This document shows positions 50,902 through 63,777 of a stretch of 64,000 nt of DNA, piece after piece. Position 1 is the stretch's first letter; every line of letters begins with the position of its first letter. The notes under the pieces were generated by a model. That model made no database searches and was not told the origin of the DNA. It saw only the letters and a program-made list of their open reading frames with translations. Made by a program: the position numbers and the translations under genes. The stretch spans positions 210,350,355 through 210,414,354 of the forward strand of contig CP136063.1 of the NCBI GenBank assembly GCA_032622095.1, read 5' to 3'. This DNA comes from Siphonodentalium dalli (lineage: Eukaryota > Mollusca > Scaphopoda > Gadilida > Siphonodentaliidae).

Positions 50902-51334
50902 AACTCCCCTTCCCAACTGCACATTTGTATGCATTCACCTATAAGTGACATGTCCGAATCAACAACTGCACTTTGGTTGACCCATTTGTACAATCCATAT
51001 GTTACAACCATACAGCCACGTGTCAAATCGAAAGACAGAGTTGTCCATCCTTGCCCACATACAACAGTCGATGTTTGTAAACCAAGATCACGACACTGTG
51101 CATGCATTGCCAAGGGGGCATTAACTTTGACTCATCCGCCCATTGTTCACTTTGGGAAGAAACAAAAAGTGCAGGTCAGAATATATATCGTGTATTTGGG
51201 AAGGGACTCAAAACAAACCCCGATCATGTGTCACCCAAATTTTTTCTTTTAGTCGTTTGGGCTAGAATTTTTGCTCATTTTGATCGCACGGGTACACGCA
51301 TTTGAAAGATGTCGACAAAACTGCGAAAATAAAA

Positions 51335-51633
51335 GTTCCGGGTCCAACTATATTGGACAGGCTACTAACCGCTGACTATTCACGGGCGCGATCCCACTAC
51401 TGCTTGACACGGGGACTTTTGCCTGCTGCGTTTCCGTTCTGGGCCGGTACGTCCCTCCTTAGACAACCTGACCACACGAGGCTCCCCAAGTGTGACCATA
51501 TTGATGCCAAGCTTAGTGCGGACGCCCGATCGACATAGACCACCGGCTAGCAGTGACCCCATCCTCAAGCCGTCCTCCGAACCAGGCCTCCAAGTAGTTA
51601 GATTACAGGAGCACACCACAACTCCCAGCCGAC
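51335..51633 (-). ncRNA. 7SL: 7SL RNA gene, copy 71, helix 8 damaged
   Basis: A double change CC to TT at 51437-51438 turns CAGGGCGG into CAGAACGG. It disrupts the stem below the GAAA tip and the SRP54-facing loop. The spacer has a CpG transition at 52017. Confidence 0.87.
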
Positions 51634-52066
51634 AACTCTCCTTCCCAACTGCACATTTGTATGCATTCACCTATAAGTGACATGTCCGAATCAACAACTG
51701 CACTTTGGTTGACCCATTTGTACAATCCATATGTTACAACCATACAGCCACGTGTCAAATCGAAAGACAGAGTTGTCCATCCTTGCCCACATACAACAGT
51801 CGATGTTTGTAAACCAAGATCACGACACTGTGCATGCATTGCCAAGGGGGCATTAACTTTGACTCATCCGCCCATTGTTCACTTTGGGAAGAAACAAAAA
51901 GTGCAGGTCAGAATATATATCGTGTATTTGGGAAGGGACTCAAAACAAACCCCGATCATGTGTCACCCAAATTTTTTCTTTTAGTCGTTTGGGCTAGAAT
52001 TTTTGCTCATTTTGATTGCACGGGTACACGCATTTGAAAGATGTCGACAAAACTGCGAAAATAAAA

Positions 52067-52365
52067 GTTCCGGGTCCAACTATATTGGACAGGCTACTAA
52101 CCGCTGACTATTCACGGGCGCGATCCCACTACTGCTTGACACGGGGACTTTTGCCTGCTGCGTTTCCGCCCTGGGCCGGTACGTCCCTCCTTAGACAACC
52201 TGACCACACGAGGCTCCCCAAGTGTGACCATATTGATGCCAAGCTTAGTGCGGACGCCCGATCGACATAGACCACCGGCTAGCAGTGACCCCATCCTCAA
52301 GCCGTCCTCCGAACCAGGCCTCCAAGTAGTTAGATTACAGGAGCACACCACAACTCCCAGCCGAC
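52067..52365 (-). ncRNA. 7SL: 7SL RNA gene, copy 72
   Basis: Majority gene sequence; family D. Confidence 0.92.
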
Positions 52366-52798
52366 AACTCTCCTTCCCAACTGCACATTTGTATGCATTC
52401 ACCTATAAGTGACATGTCCGAATCAACAACTGCACTTTGGTTGACCCATTTGTACAATCCATATGTTACAACCATACAGCCACGTGTCAAATCGAAAGAC
52501 AGAGTTGTCCATCCTTGCCCACATACAACAGTCGATGTTTGTAAACCAAGATCACGACACTGTGCATGCATTGCCAAGGGGGCATTAACTTTGACTCATC
52601 CGCCCATTGTTCACTTTGGGAAGAAACAAAAAGTGCAGGTCAGAATATATATCGTGTATTTGGGAAGGGACTCAAAACAAACCCCGATCATGTGTCACCC
52701 AAATTTTTTCTTTTAGTCGTTTGGGCTAGAATTTTTGCTCATTTTGATCGCACGGGTACACGCATTTGAAAGATGTCGACAAAACTGCGAAAATAAAA

Positions 52799-53097
52799 GT
52801 TCCGGGTCCAACTATATTGGACAGGCTACTAACCGCTGACTATTCACGGGCGCGATCCCACTACTGCTTGACACGGGGACTTTTGCCTGCTGCGTTTCCG
52901 CCCTGGGCCGGTACGTCCCTCCTTAGACAACCTGACCACACGAGGCTCCCCAAGTGTGACCATATTGATGCCAAGCTTAGTGCGGACGCCCGATCGACAT
53001 AGACCACCGGCTAGCAGTGACCCCATCCTCAAGCCGTCCTCCGAACCAGGCCTCCAAGTAGTTAGATTACAGGAGCACACCACAACTCCCAGCCGAC
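52799..53097 (-). ncRNA. 7SL: 7SL RNA gene, copy 73
   Basis: Majority gene sequence; family D. Confidence 0.92.
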
Positions 53098-53530
53098 AAC
53101 TCTCCTTCCCAACTGCACATTTGTATGCATTCACCTATAAGTGACATGTCCGAATCAACAACTGCACTTTGGTTGACCCATTTGTACAATCCATATGTTA
53201 CAACCATACAGCCACGTGTCAAATCGAAAGACAGAGTTGTCCATCCTTGCCCACATACAACAGTCGATGTTTGTAAACCAAGATCACGACACTGTGCATG
53301 CATTGCCAAGGGGGCATTAACTTTGACTCATCCGCCCATTGTTCACTTTGGGAAGAAACAAAAAGTGCAGGTCAGAATATATATCGTGTATTTGGGAAGG
53401 GACTCAAAACAAACCCCGATCATGTGTCACCCAAATTTTTTCTTTTAGTCGTTTGGGCTAGAATTTTTGCTCATTTTGATCGCACGGGTACACGCATTTG
53501 AAAGATGTCGACAAAACTGCGAAAATAAAA

Positions 53531-53829
53531 GTTCCGGGTCCAACTATATTGGACAGGCTACTAACCGCTGACTATTCACGGGCGCGATCCCACTACTGCT
53601 TGACACGGGGACTTTTGCCTGCTGCGTTTCCGCCCTGGGCCGGTACGTCCCTCCTTAGACAACCTGACCACACGAGGCTCCCCAAGTGTGACCATATTGA
53701 TGCCAAGCTTAGTGCGGACGCCCGATCGACATAGACCACCGGCTAGCAGTGACCCCATCCTCAAGCCGTCCTCCGAACCAGGCCTCCAAGTAGTTAGATT
53801 ACAGGAGCACACCACAACTCCCAGCCGAC
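53531..53829 (-). ncRNA. 7SL: 7SL RNA gene, copy 74
   Basis: Majority gene sequence; family D. Confidence 0.92.
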
Positions 53830-54262
53830 AACTCTCCTTCCCAACTGCACATTTGTATGCATTCACCTATAAGTGACATGTCCGAATCAACAACTGCACT
53901 TTGGTTGACCCATTTGTACAATCCATATGTTACAACCATACAGCCACGTGTCAAATCGAAAGACAGAGTTGTCCATCCTTGCCCACATACAACAGTCGAT
54001 GTTTGTAAACCAAGATCACGACACTGTGCATGCATTGCCAAGGGGGCATTAACTTTGACTCATCCGCCCATTGTTCACTTTGGGAAGAAACAAAAAGTGC
54101 AGGTCAGAATATATATCGTGTATTTGGGAAGGGACTCAAAACAAACCCCGATCATGTGTCACCCAAATTTTTTCTTTTAGTCGTTTGGGCTAGAATTTTT
54201 GCTCATTTTGATCGCACGGGTACACGCATTTGAAAGATGTCGACAAAACTGCGAAAATAAAA

Positions 54263-54561
54263 GTTCCGGGTCCAACTATATTGGACAGGCTACTAACCGC
54301 TGACTATTCACGGGCGCGATCCCACTACTGCTTGACACGGGGACTTTTGCCTGCTGCGTTTCCGCCCTGGGCCGGTACGTCCCTCCTTAGACAACCTGAC
54401 CACACGAGGCTCCCCAAGTGTGACCATATTGATGCCAAGCTTAGTGCGGACGCCCGATCGACATAGACCACCGGCTAGCAGTGACCCCATCCTCAAGCCG
54501 TCCTCCGAACCAGGCCTCCAAGTAGTTAGATTACAGGAGCACACCACAACTCCCAGCCGAC
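54263..54561 (-). ncRNA. 7SL: 7SL RNA gene, copy 75
   Basis: Majority gene sequence; family D. Confidence 0.92.
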
Positions 54562-54994
54562 AACTCTCCTTCCCAACTGCACATTTGTATGCATTCACCT
54601 ATAAGTGACATGTCCGAATCAACAACTGCACTTTGGTTGACCCATTTGTACAATCCATATGTTACAACCATACAGCCACGTGTCAAATCGAAAGACAGAG
54701 TTGTCCATCCTTGCCCACATACAACAGTCGATGTTTGTAAACCAAGATCACGACACTGTGCATGCATTGCCAAGGGGGCATTAACTTTGACTCATCCGCC
54801 CATTGTTCACTTTGGGAAGAAACAAAAAGTGCAGGTCAGAATATATATCGTGTATTTGGGAAGGGACTCAAAACAAACCCCGATCATGTGTCACCCAAAT
54901 TTTTTCTTTTAGTCGTTTGGGCTAGAATTTTTGCTCATTTTGATCGCACGGGTACACGCATTTGAAAGATGTCGACAAAACTGCGAAAATAAAA

Positions 54995-55292
54995 GTTCCG
55001 GGTCCAACTATATTGGACAGGCTACTAACCGCTGACTATTCACGGGCGCGATCCCACTACTGCTTGACACGGGGACTTTTGCCTGCTGCTTTCCGCCCTG
55101 GGCCGGTACGTCCCTCCTTAGACAACCTGACCACACGAGGCTCCCCAAGTGTGACCATATTGATGCCAAGCTTAGTGCGGACGCCCGATCGACATAGACC
55201 ACCGGCTAGCAGTGACCCCATCCTCAAGCCGTCCTCCGAACCAGGCCTCCAAGTAGTTAGATTACAGGAGCACACCACAACTCCCAGCCGAC
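54995..55292 (-). ncRNA. 7SL: 7SL RNA gene, copy 76, base lost at the helix 8 tip
   Basis: One base is missing at 55089/55090, so GAAACGCAGC becomes GAAAGCAGC. The C that pairs with the G just before the GAAA loop is gone, in the part of SRP RNA that binds SRP54. This is likely a defective copy, if the base is truly absent and not a sequencing error. Confidence 0.85.
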
Positions 55293-55725
55293 AACTCTCC
55301 TTCCCAACTGCACATTTGTATGCATTCACCTATAAGTGACATGTCCGAATCAACAACTGCACTTTGGTTGACCCATTTGTACAATCCATATGTTACAACC
55401 ATACAGCCACGTGTCAAATCGAAAGACAGAGTTGTCCATCCTTGCCCACATACAACAGTCGATGTTTGTAAACCAAGATCACGACACTGTGCATGCATTG
55501 CCAAGGGGGCATTAACTTTGACTCATCCGCCCATTGTTCACTTTGGGAAGAAACAAAAAGTGCAGGTCAGAATATATATCGTGTATTTGGGAAGGGACTC
55601 AAAACAAACCCCGATCATGTGTCACCCAAATTTTTTCTTTTAGTCGTTTGGGCTAGAATTTTTGCTCATTTTGATCGCACGGGTACACGCATTTGAAAGA
55701 TGTCGACAAAACTGCGAAAATAAAA

Positions 55726-56024
55726 GTTCCGGGTCCAACTATATTGGACAGGCTACTAACCGCTGACTATTCACGGGCGCGATCCCACTACTGCTTGACA
55801 CGGGGACTTTTGCCTGCTGCGTTTCCGCCCTGGGCCGGTACGTCCCTCCTTAGACAACCTGACCACACGAGGCTCCCCAAGTGTGACCATATTGATGCCA
55901 AGCTTAGTGCGGACGCCCGATCGACATAGACCACCGGCTAGCAGTGACCCCATCCTCAAGCCGTCCTCCGAACCAGGCCTCCAAGTAGTTAGATTACAGG
56001 AGCACACCACAACTCCCAGCCGAC
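55726..56024 (-). ncRNA. 7SL: 7SL RNA gene, copy 77
   Basis: Majority gene sequence; family D. Confidence 0.92.
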
Positions 56025-56457
56025 AACTCTCCTTCCCAACTGCACATTTGTATGCATTCACCTATAAGTGACATGTCCGAATCAACAACTGCACTTTGGT
56101 TGACCCATTTGTACAATCCATATGTTACAACCATACAGCCACGTGTCAAATCGAAAGACAGAGTTGTCCATCCTTGCCCACATACAACAGTCGATGTTTG
56201 TAAACCAAGATCACGACACTGTGCATGCATTGCCAAGGGGGCATTAACTTTGACTCATCCGCCCATTGTTCACTTTGGGAAGAAACAAAAAGTGCAGGTC
56301 AGAATATATATCGTGTATTTGGGAAGGGACTCAAAACAAACCCCGATCATGTGTCACCCAAATTTTTTCTTTTAGTCGTTTGGGCTAGAATTTTTGCTCA
56401 TTTTGATCGCACGGGTACACGCATTTGAAAGATGTCGACAAAACTGCGAAAATAAAA

Positions 56458-56756
56458 GTTCCGGGTCCAACTATATTGGACAGGCTACTAACCGCTGACT
56501 ATTCACGGGCGCGATCCCACTACTGCTTGACACGGGGACTTTTGCCTGCTGCGTTTCCGCCCTGGGCCGGTACGTCCCTCCTTAGACAACCTGACCACAC
56601 GAGGCTCCCCAAGTGTGACCATATTGATGCCAAGCTTAGTGCGGACGCCCGATCGACATAGACCACCGGCTAGCAGTGACCCCATCCTCAAGCCGTCCTC
56701 CGAACCAGGCCTCCAAGTAGTTAGATTACAGGAGCACACCACAACTCCCAGCCGAC
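56458..56756 (-). ncRNA. 7SL: 7SL RNA gene, copy 78
   Basis: Majority gene sequence; family D. Confidence 0.92.
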
Positions 56757-57189
56757 AACTCTCCTTCCCAACTGCACATTTGTATGCATTCACCTATAAG
56801 TGACATGTCCGAATCAACAACTGCACTTTGGTTGACCCATTTGTACAATCCATATGTTACAACCATACAGCCACGTGTCAAATCGAAAGACAGAGTTGTC
56901 CATCCTTGCCCACATACAACAGTCGATGTTTGTAAACCAAGATCACGACACTGTGCATGCATTGCCAAGGGGGCATTAACTTTGACTCATCCGCCCATTG
57001 TTCACTTTGGGAAGAAACAAAAAGTGCAGGTCAGAATATATATCGTGTATTTGGGAAGGGACTCAAAACAAACCCCGATCATGTGTCACCCAAATTTTTT
57101 CTTTTAGTCGTTTGGGCTAGAATTTTTGCTCATTTTGATCGCACGGGTACACGCATTTGAAAGATGTCGACAAAACTGCGAAAATAAAA

Positions 57190-57488
57190 GTTCCGGGTCC
57201 AACTATATTGGACAGGCTACTAACCGCTGACTATTCACGGGCGCGATCCCACTACTGCTTGACACGGGGACTTTTGCCTGCTGCGTTTCCGCCCTGGGCC
57301 GGTACGTCCCTCCTTAGACAACCTGACCACACGAGGCTCCCCAAGTGTGACCATATTGATGCCAAGCTTAGTGCGGACGCCCGATCGACATAGACCACCG
57401 GCTAGCAGTGACCCCATCCTCAAGCCGTCCTCCGAACCAGGCCTCCAAGTAGTTAGATTACAGGAGCACACCACAACTCCCAGCCGAC
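57190..57488 (-). ncRNA. 7SL: 7SL RNA gene, copy 79
   Basis: Majority gene sequence; family D. Confidence 0.92.
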
Positions 57489-57921
57489 AACTCTCCTTCC
57501 CAACTGCACATTTGTATGCATTCACCTATAAGTGACATGTCCGAATCAACAACTGCACTTTGGTTGACCCATTTGTACAATCCATATGTTACAACCATAC
57601 AGCCACGTGTCAAATCGAAAGACAGAGTTGTCCATCCTTGCCCACATACAACAGTCGATGTTTGTAAACCAAGATCACGACACTGTGCATGCATTGCCAA
57701 GGGGGCATTAACTTTGACTCATCCGCCCATTGTTCACTTTGGGAAGAAACAAAAAGTGCAGGTCAGAATATATATCGTGTATTTGGGAAGGGACTCAAAA
57801 CAAACCCCGATCATGTGTCACCCAAATTTTTTCTTTTAGTCGTTTGGGCTAGAATTTTTGCTCATTTTGATCGCACGGGTACACGCATTTGAAAGATGTC
57901 GACAAAACTGCGAAAATAAAA

Positions 57922-58220
57922 GTTCCGGGTCCAACTATATTGGACAGGCTACTAACCGCTGACTATTCACGGGCGCGATCCCACTACTGCTTGACACGGG
58001 GACTTTTGCCTGCTGCGTTTCCGCCCTGGGCCGGTACGTCCCTCCTTAGACAACCTGACCACACGAGGCTCCCCAAGTGTGACCATATTGATGCCAAGCT
58101 TAGTGCGGACGCCCGATCGACATAGACCACCGGCTAGCAGTGACCCCATCCTCAAGCCGTCCTCCGAACCAGGCCTCCAAGTAGTTAGATTACAGGAGCA
58201 CACCACAACTCCCAGCCGAC
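57922..58220 (-). ncRNA. 7SL: 7SL RNA gene, copy 80
   Basis: Majority gene sequence; family D. Confidence 0.92.
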
Positions 58221-58653
58221 AACTCTCCTTCCCAACTGCACATTTGTATGCATTCACCTATAAGTGACATGTCCGAATCAACAACTGCACTTTGGTTGAC
58301 CCATTTGTACAATCCATATGTTACAACCATACAGCCACGTGTCAAATCGAAAGACAGAGTTGTCCATCCTTGCCCACATACAACAGTCGATGTTTGTAAA
58401 CCAAGATCACGACACTGTGCATGCATTGCCAAGGGGGCATTAACTTTGACTCATCCGCCCATTGTTCACTTTGGGAAGAAACAAAAAGTGCAGGTCAGAA
58501 TATATATCGTGTATTTGGGAAGGGACTCAAAACAAACCCCGATCATGTGTCACCCAAATTTTTTCTTTTAGTCGTTTGGGCTAGAATTTTTGCTCATTTT
58601 GATCGCACGGGTACACGCATTTGAAAGATGTCGACAAAACTGCGAAAATAAAA

Positions 58654-58952
58654 GTTCCGGGTCCAACTATATTGGACAGGCTACTAACCGCTGACTATTC
58701 ACGGGCGCGATCCCACTACTGCTTGACACGGGGACTTTTGTCTGCTGCGTTTCCGCCCTGGGCCGGTACGTTCCTCCTTAGACAACCTGACCACACGAGG
58801 CTCCCCAAGTGTGACCATATTGATGCCAAGCTTAGTGCGGACGCCCGATCGACATAGACCACCGGCTAGCAGTGACCCCATCCTCAAGCCGTCCTCCGAA
58901 CCAGGCCTCCAAGTAGTTAGATTACAGGAGCACACCACAACTCCCAGCCGAC
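58654..58952 (-). ncRNA. 7SL: 7SL RNA gene, copy 81, two changes
   Basis: C to T at 58741 (AGCAGG to AGCAGA, as in copies 45 and 87), and C to T at 58772 (GGAGGGACG to GGAGGAACG). Confidence 0.89.
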
Positions 58953-59385
58953 AACTCTCCTTCCCAACTGCACATTTGTATGCATTCACCTATAAGTGAC
59001 ATGTCCGAATCAACAACTGCACTTTGGTTGACCCATTTGTACAATCCATATGTTACAACCATACAGCCACGTGTCAAATCGAAAGACAGAGTTGTCCATC
59101 CTTGCCCACATACAACAGTCGATGTTTGTAAACCAAGATCACGACACTGTGCATGCATTGCCAAGGGGGCATTAACTTTGACTCATCCGCCCATTGTTCA
59201 CTTTGGGAAGAAACAAAAAGTGCAGGTCAGAATATATATCGTGTATTTGGGAAGGGACTCAAAACAAACCCCGATCATGTGTCACCCAAATTTTTTCTTT
59301 TAGTCGTTTGGGCTAGAATTTTTGCTCATTTTGATCGCACGGGTACACGCATTTGAAAGATGTCGACAAAACTGCGAAAATAAAA

Positions 59386-59684
59386 GTTCCGGGTCCAACT
59401 ATATTGGACAGGCTACTAACCGCTGACTATTCACGGGCGCGATCCCACTACTGCTTGACACGGGGACTTTTGCCTGCTGCGTTTCCGCCCTGGGCCGGTA
59501 CGTCCCTCCTTAGACAACCTGACCACACGAGGCTCCCCAAGTGTGACCATATTGATGCCAAGCTTAGTGCGGACGCCCGATCGACATAGACCACCGGCTA
59601 GCAGTGACCCCATCCTCAAGCCGTCCTCCGAACCAGGCCTCCAAGTAGTTAGATTACAGGAGCACACCACAACTCCCAGCCGAC
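59386..59684 (-). ncRNA. 7SL: 7SL RNA gene, copy 82
   Basis: Majority gene sequence; family D. Confidence 0.92.
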
Positions 59685-60117
59685 AACTCTCCTTCCCAAC
59701 TGCACATTTGTATGCATTCACCTATAAGTGACATGTCCGAATCAACAACTGCACTTTGGTTGACCCATTTGTACAATCCATATGTTACAACCATACAGCC
59801 ACGTGTCAAATCGAAAGACAGAGTTGTCCATCCTTGCCCACATACAACAGTCGATGTTTGTAAACCAAGATCACGACACTGTGCATGCATTGCCAAGGGG
59901 GCATTAACTTTGACTCATCCGCCCATTGTTCACTTTGGGAAGAAACAAAAAGTGCAGGTCAGAATATATATCGTGTATTTGGGAAGGGACTCAAAACAAA
60001 CCCCGATCATGTGTCACCCAAATTTTTTCTTTTAGTCGTTTGGGCTAGAATTTTTGCTCATTTTGATCGCACGGGTACACGCATTTGAAAGATGTCGACA
60101 AAACTGCGAAAATAAAA

Positions 60118-60416
60118 GTTCCGGGTCCAACTATATTGGACAGGCTACTAACCGCTGACTATTCACGGGCGCGATCCCACTACTGCTTGACACGGGGACT
60201 TTTGCCTGCTGCGTTTCCGCCCTGGGCCGGTACGTCCCTCCTTAGACAACCTGACCACACGAGGCTCCCCAAGTGTGACCATATTGATGCCAAGCTTAGT
60301 GCGGACGCCCGATCGACATAGACCACCGGCTAGCAGTGACCCCATCCTCAAGCCGTCCTCCGAACCAGGCCTCCAAGTAGTTAGATTACAGGAGCACACC
60401 ACAACTCCCAGCCGAC
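60118..60416 (-). ncRNA. 7SL: 7SL RNA gene, copy 83
   Basis: Majority gene sequence; family D. Confidence 0.92.
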
Positions 60417-60849
60417 AACTCTCCTTCCCAACTGCACATTTGTATGCATTCACCTATAAGTGACATGTCCGAATCAACAACTGCACTTTGGTTGACCCAT
60501 TTGTACAATCCATATGTTACAACCATACAGCCACGTGTCAAATCGAAAGACAGAGTTGTCCATCCTTGCCCACATACAACAGTCGATGTTTGTAAACCAA
60601 GATCACGACACTGTGCATGCATTGCCAAGGGGGCATTAACTTTGACTCATCCGCCCATTGTTCACTTTGGGAAGAAACAAAAAGTGCAGGTCAGAATATA
60701 TATCGTGTATTTGGGAAGGGACTCAAAACAAACCCCGATCATGTGTCACCCAAATTTTTTCTTTTAGTCGTTTGGGCTAGAATTTTTGCTCATTTTGATC
60801 GCACGGGTACACGCATTTGAAAGATGTCGACAAAACTGCGAAAATAAAA

Positions 60850-61148
60850 GTTCCGGGTCCAACTATATTGGACAGGCTACTAACCGCTGACTATTCACGG
60901 GCGCGATCCCACTACTGCTTGACACGGGGACTTTTGCCTGCTGCGTTTCCGCCCTGGGCCGGTACGTCCCTCCTTAGACAACCTGACCACACGAGGCTCC
61001 CCAAGTGTGACCATATTGATGCCAAGCTTAGTGCGGACGCCCGATCGACATAGACCACCGGCTAGCAGTGACCCCATCCTCAAGCCGTCCTCCGAACCAG
61101 GCCTCCAAGTAGTTAGATTACAGGAGCACACCACAACTCCCAGCCGAC
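60850..61148 (-). ncRNA. 7SL: 7SL RNA gene, copy 84
   Basis: Majority gene sequence; family D. Confidence 0.92.
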
Positions 61149-61581
61149 AACTCTCCTTCCCAACTGCACATTTGTATGCATTCACCTATAAGTGACATGT
61201 CCGAATCAACAACTGCACTTTGGTTGACCCATTTGTACAATCCATATGTTACAACCATACAGCCACGTGTCAAATCGAAAGACAGAGTTGTCCATCCTTG
61301 CCCACATACAACAGTCGATGTTTGTAAACCAAGATCACGACACTGTGCATGCATTGCCAAGGGGGCATTAACTTTGACTCATCCGCCCATTGTTCACTTT
61401 GGGAAGAAACAAAAAGTGCAGGTCAGAATATATATCGTGTATTTGGGAAGGGACTCAAAACAAACCCCGATCATGTGTCACCCAAATTTTTTCTTTTAGT
61501 CGTTTGGGCTAGAATTTTTGCTCATTTTGATCGCACGGGTACACGCATTTGAAAGATGTCGACAAAACTGCGAAAATAAAA

Positions 61582-61880
61582 GTTCCGGGTCCAACTATAT
61601 TGGACAGGCTACTAACCGCTGACTATTCACGGGCGCGATCCCACTACTGCTTGACACGGGGACTTTTGCCTGCTGCGTTTCCGCCCTGGGCCGGTACGTC
61701 CCTCCTTAGACAACCTGACCACACGAGGCTCCCCAAGTGTGACCATATTGATGCCAAGCTTAGTGCGGACGCCCGATCGACATAGACCACCGGCTAGCAG
61801 TGACCCCATCCTCAAGCCGTCCTCCGAACCAGGCCTCCAAGTAGTTAGATTACAGGAGCACACCACAACTCCCAGCCGAC
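61582..61880 (-). ncRNA. 7SL: 7SL RNA gene, copy 85
   Basis: Majority gene sequence; family D. Confidence 0.92.
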
Positions 61881-62313
61881 AACTCTCCTTCCCAACTGCA
61901 CATTTGTATGCATTCACCTATAAGTGACATGTCCGAATCAACAACTGCACTTTGGTTGACCCATTTGTACAATCCATATGTTACAACCATACAGCCACGT
62001 GTCAAATCGAAAGACAGAGTTGTCCATCCTTGCCCACATACAACAGTCGATGTTTGTAAACCAAGATCACGACACTGTGCATGCATTGCCAAGGGGGCAT
62101 TAACTTTGACTCATCCGCCCATTGTTCACTTTGGGAAGAAACAAAAAGTGCAGGTCAGAATATATATCGTGTATTTGGGAAGGGACTCAAAACAAACCCC
62201 GATCATGTGTCACCCAAATTTTTTCTTTTAGTCGTTTGGGCTAGAATTTTTGCTCATTTTGATCGCACGGGTACACGCATTTGAAAGATGTCGACAAAAC
62301 TGCGAAAATAAAA

Positions 62314-62612
62314 GTTCCGGGTCCAACTATATTGGACAGGCTACTAACCGCTGACTATTCACGGGCGCGATCCCACTACTGCTTGACACGGGGACTTTTG
62401 CCTGCTGCGTTTCCGCCCTGGGCCGGTACGTCCCTCCTTAGACAACCTGACCACACGAGGCTCCCCAAGTGTGACCATATTGATGCCAAGCTTAGTGCGG
62501 ACGCCCGATCGACATAGACCACCGGCTAGCAGTGACCCCATCCTCAAGCCGTCCTCCGAACCAGGCCTCCAAGTAGTTAGATTACAGGAGCACACCACAA
62601 CTCCCAGCCGAC
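62314..62612 (-). ncRNA. 7SL: 7SL RNA gene, copy 86
   Basis: Majority gene sequence; family D. Confidence 0.92.
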
Positions 62613-63045
62613 AACTCTCCTTCCCAACTGCACATTTGTATGCATTCACCTATAAGTGACATGTCCGAATCAACAACTGCACTTTGGTTGACCCATTTGT
62701 ACAATCCATATGTTACAACCATACAGCCACGTGTCAAATCGAAAGACAGAGTTGTCCATCCTTGCCCACATACAACAGTCGATGTTTGTAAACCAAGATC
62801 ACGACACTGTGCATGCATTGCCAAGGGGGCATTAACTTTGACTCATCCGCCCATTGTTCACTTTGGGAAGAAACAAAAAGTGCAGGTCAGAATATATATC
62901 GTGTATTTGGGAAGGGACTCAAAACAAACCCCGATCATGTGTCACCCAAATTTTTTCTTTTAGTCGTTTGGGCTAGAATTTTTGCTCATTTTGATCGCAC
63001 GGGTACACGCATTTGAAAGATGTCGACAAAACTGCGAAAATAAAA

Positions 63046-63344
63046 GTTCCGGGTCCAACTATATTGGACAGGCTACTAACCGCTGACTATTCACGGGCGC
63101 GATCCCACTACTGCTTGACACGGGGACTTTTGTCTGCTGCGTTTCCGCCCTGGGCCGGTACGTCCCTCCTTAGACAACCTGACCACACGAGGCTCCCCAA
63201 GTGTGACCATATTGATGCCAAGCTTAGTGCGGACGCCCGATCGACATAGACCACCGGCTAGCAGTGACCCCATCCTCAAGCCGTCCTCCGAACCAGGCCT
63301 CCAAGTAGTTAGATTACAGGAGCACACCACAACTCCCAGCCGAC
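63046..63344 (-). ncRNA. 7SL: 7SL RNA gene, copy 87, AGCAGG variant
   Basis: C to T at 63133, the same helix 8 change as in copies 45 and 81. Confidence 0.9.
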
Positions 63345-63777
63345 AACTCTCCTTCCCAACTGCACATTTGTATGCATTCACCTATAAGTGACATGTCCGA
63401 ATCAACAACTGCACTTTGGTTGACCCATTTGTACAATCCATATGTTACAACCATACAGCCACGTGTCAAATCGAAAGACAGAGTTGTCCATCCTTGCCCA
63501 CATACAACAGTCGATGTTTGTAAACCAAGATCACGACACTGTGCATGCATTGCCAAGGGGGCATTAACTTTGACTCATCCGCCCATTGTTCACTTTGGGA
63601 AGAAACAAAAAGTGCAGGTCAGAATATATATCGTGTATTTGGGAAGGGACTCAAAACAAACCCCGATCATGTGTCACCCAAATTTTTTCTTTTAGTCGTT
63701 TGGGCTAGAATTTTTGCTCATTTTGATCGCACGGGTACACGCATTTGAAAGATGTCGACAAAACTGCGAAAATAAAA

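Larger units (their letters stand above)
43982..51301. repeat. Multi-unit sub-pattern in family D (copies 61-70)
   Basis: Two marker bases just upstream of the gene mark individual units. T to G at the 366 equivalent is in copies 61, 65 and 68 (44337, 47265, 49461). T to C at the 348 equivalent is in copies 62, 66 and 70 (45051, 47979, 50907). Copies 63, 64, 67 and 69 have neither. The 61/62 and 65/66 pairs lie four units apart, which suggests local duplication of a short block of units. Confidence 0.7.
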
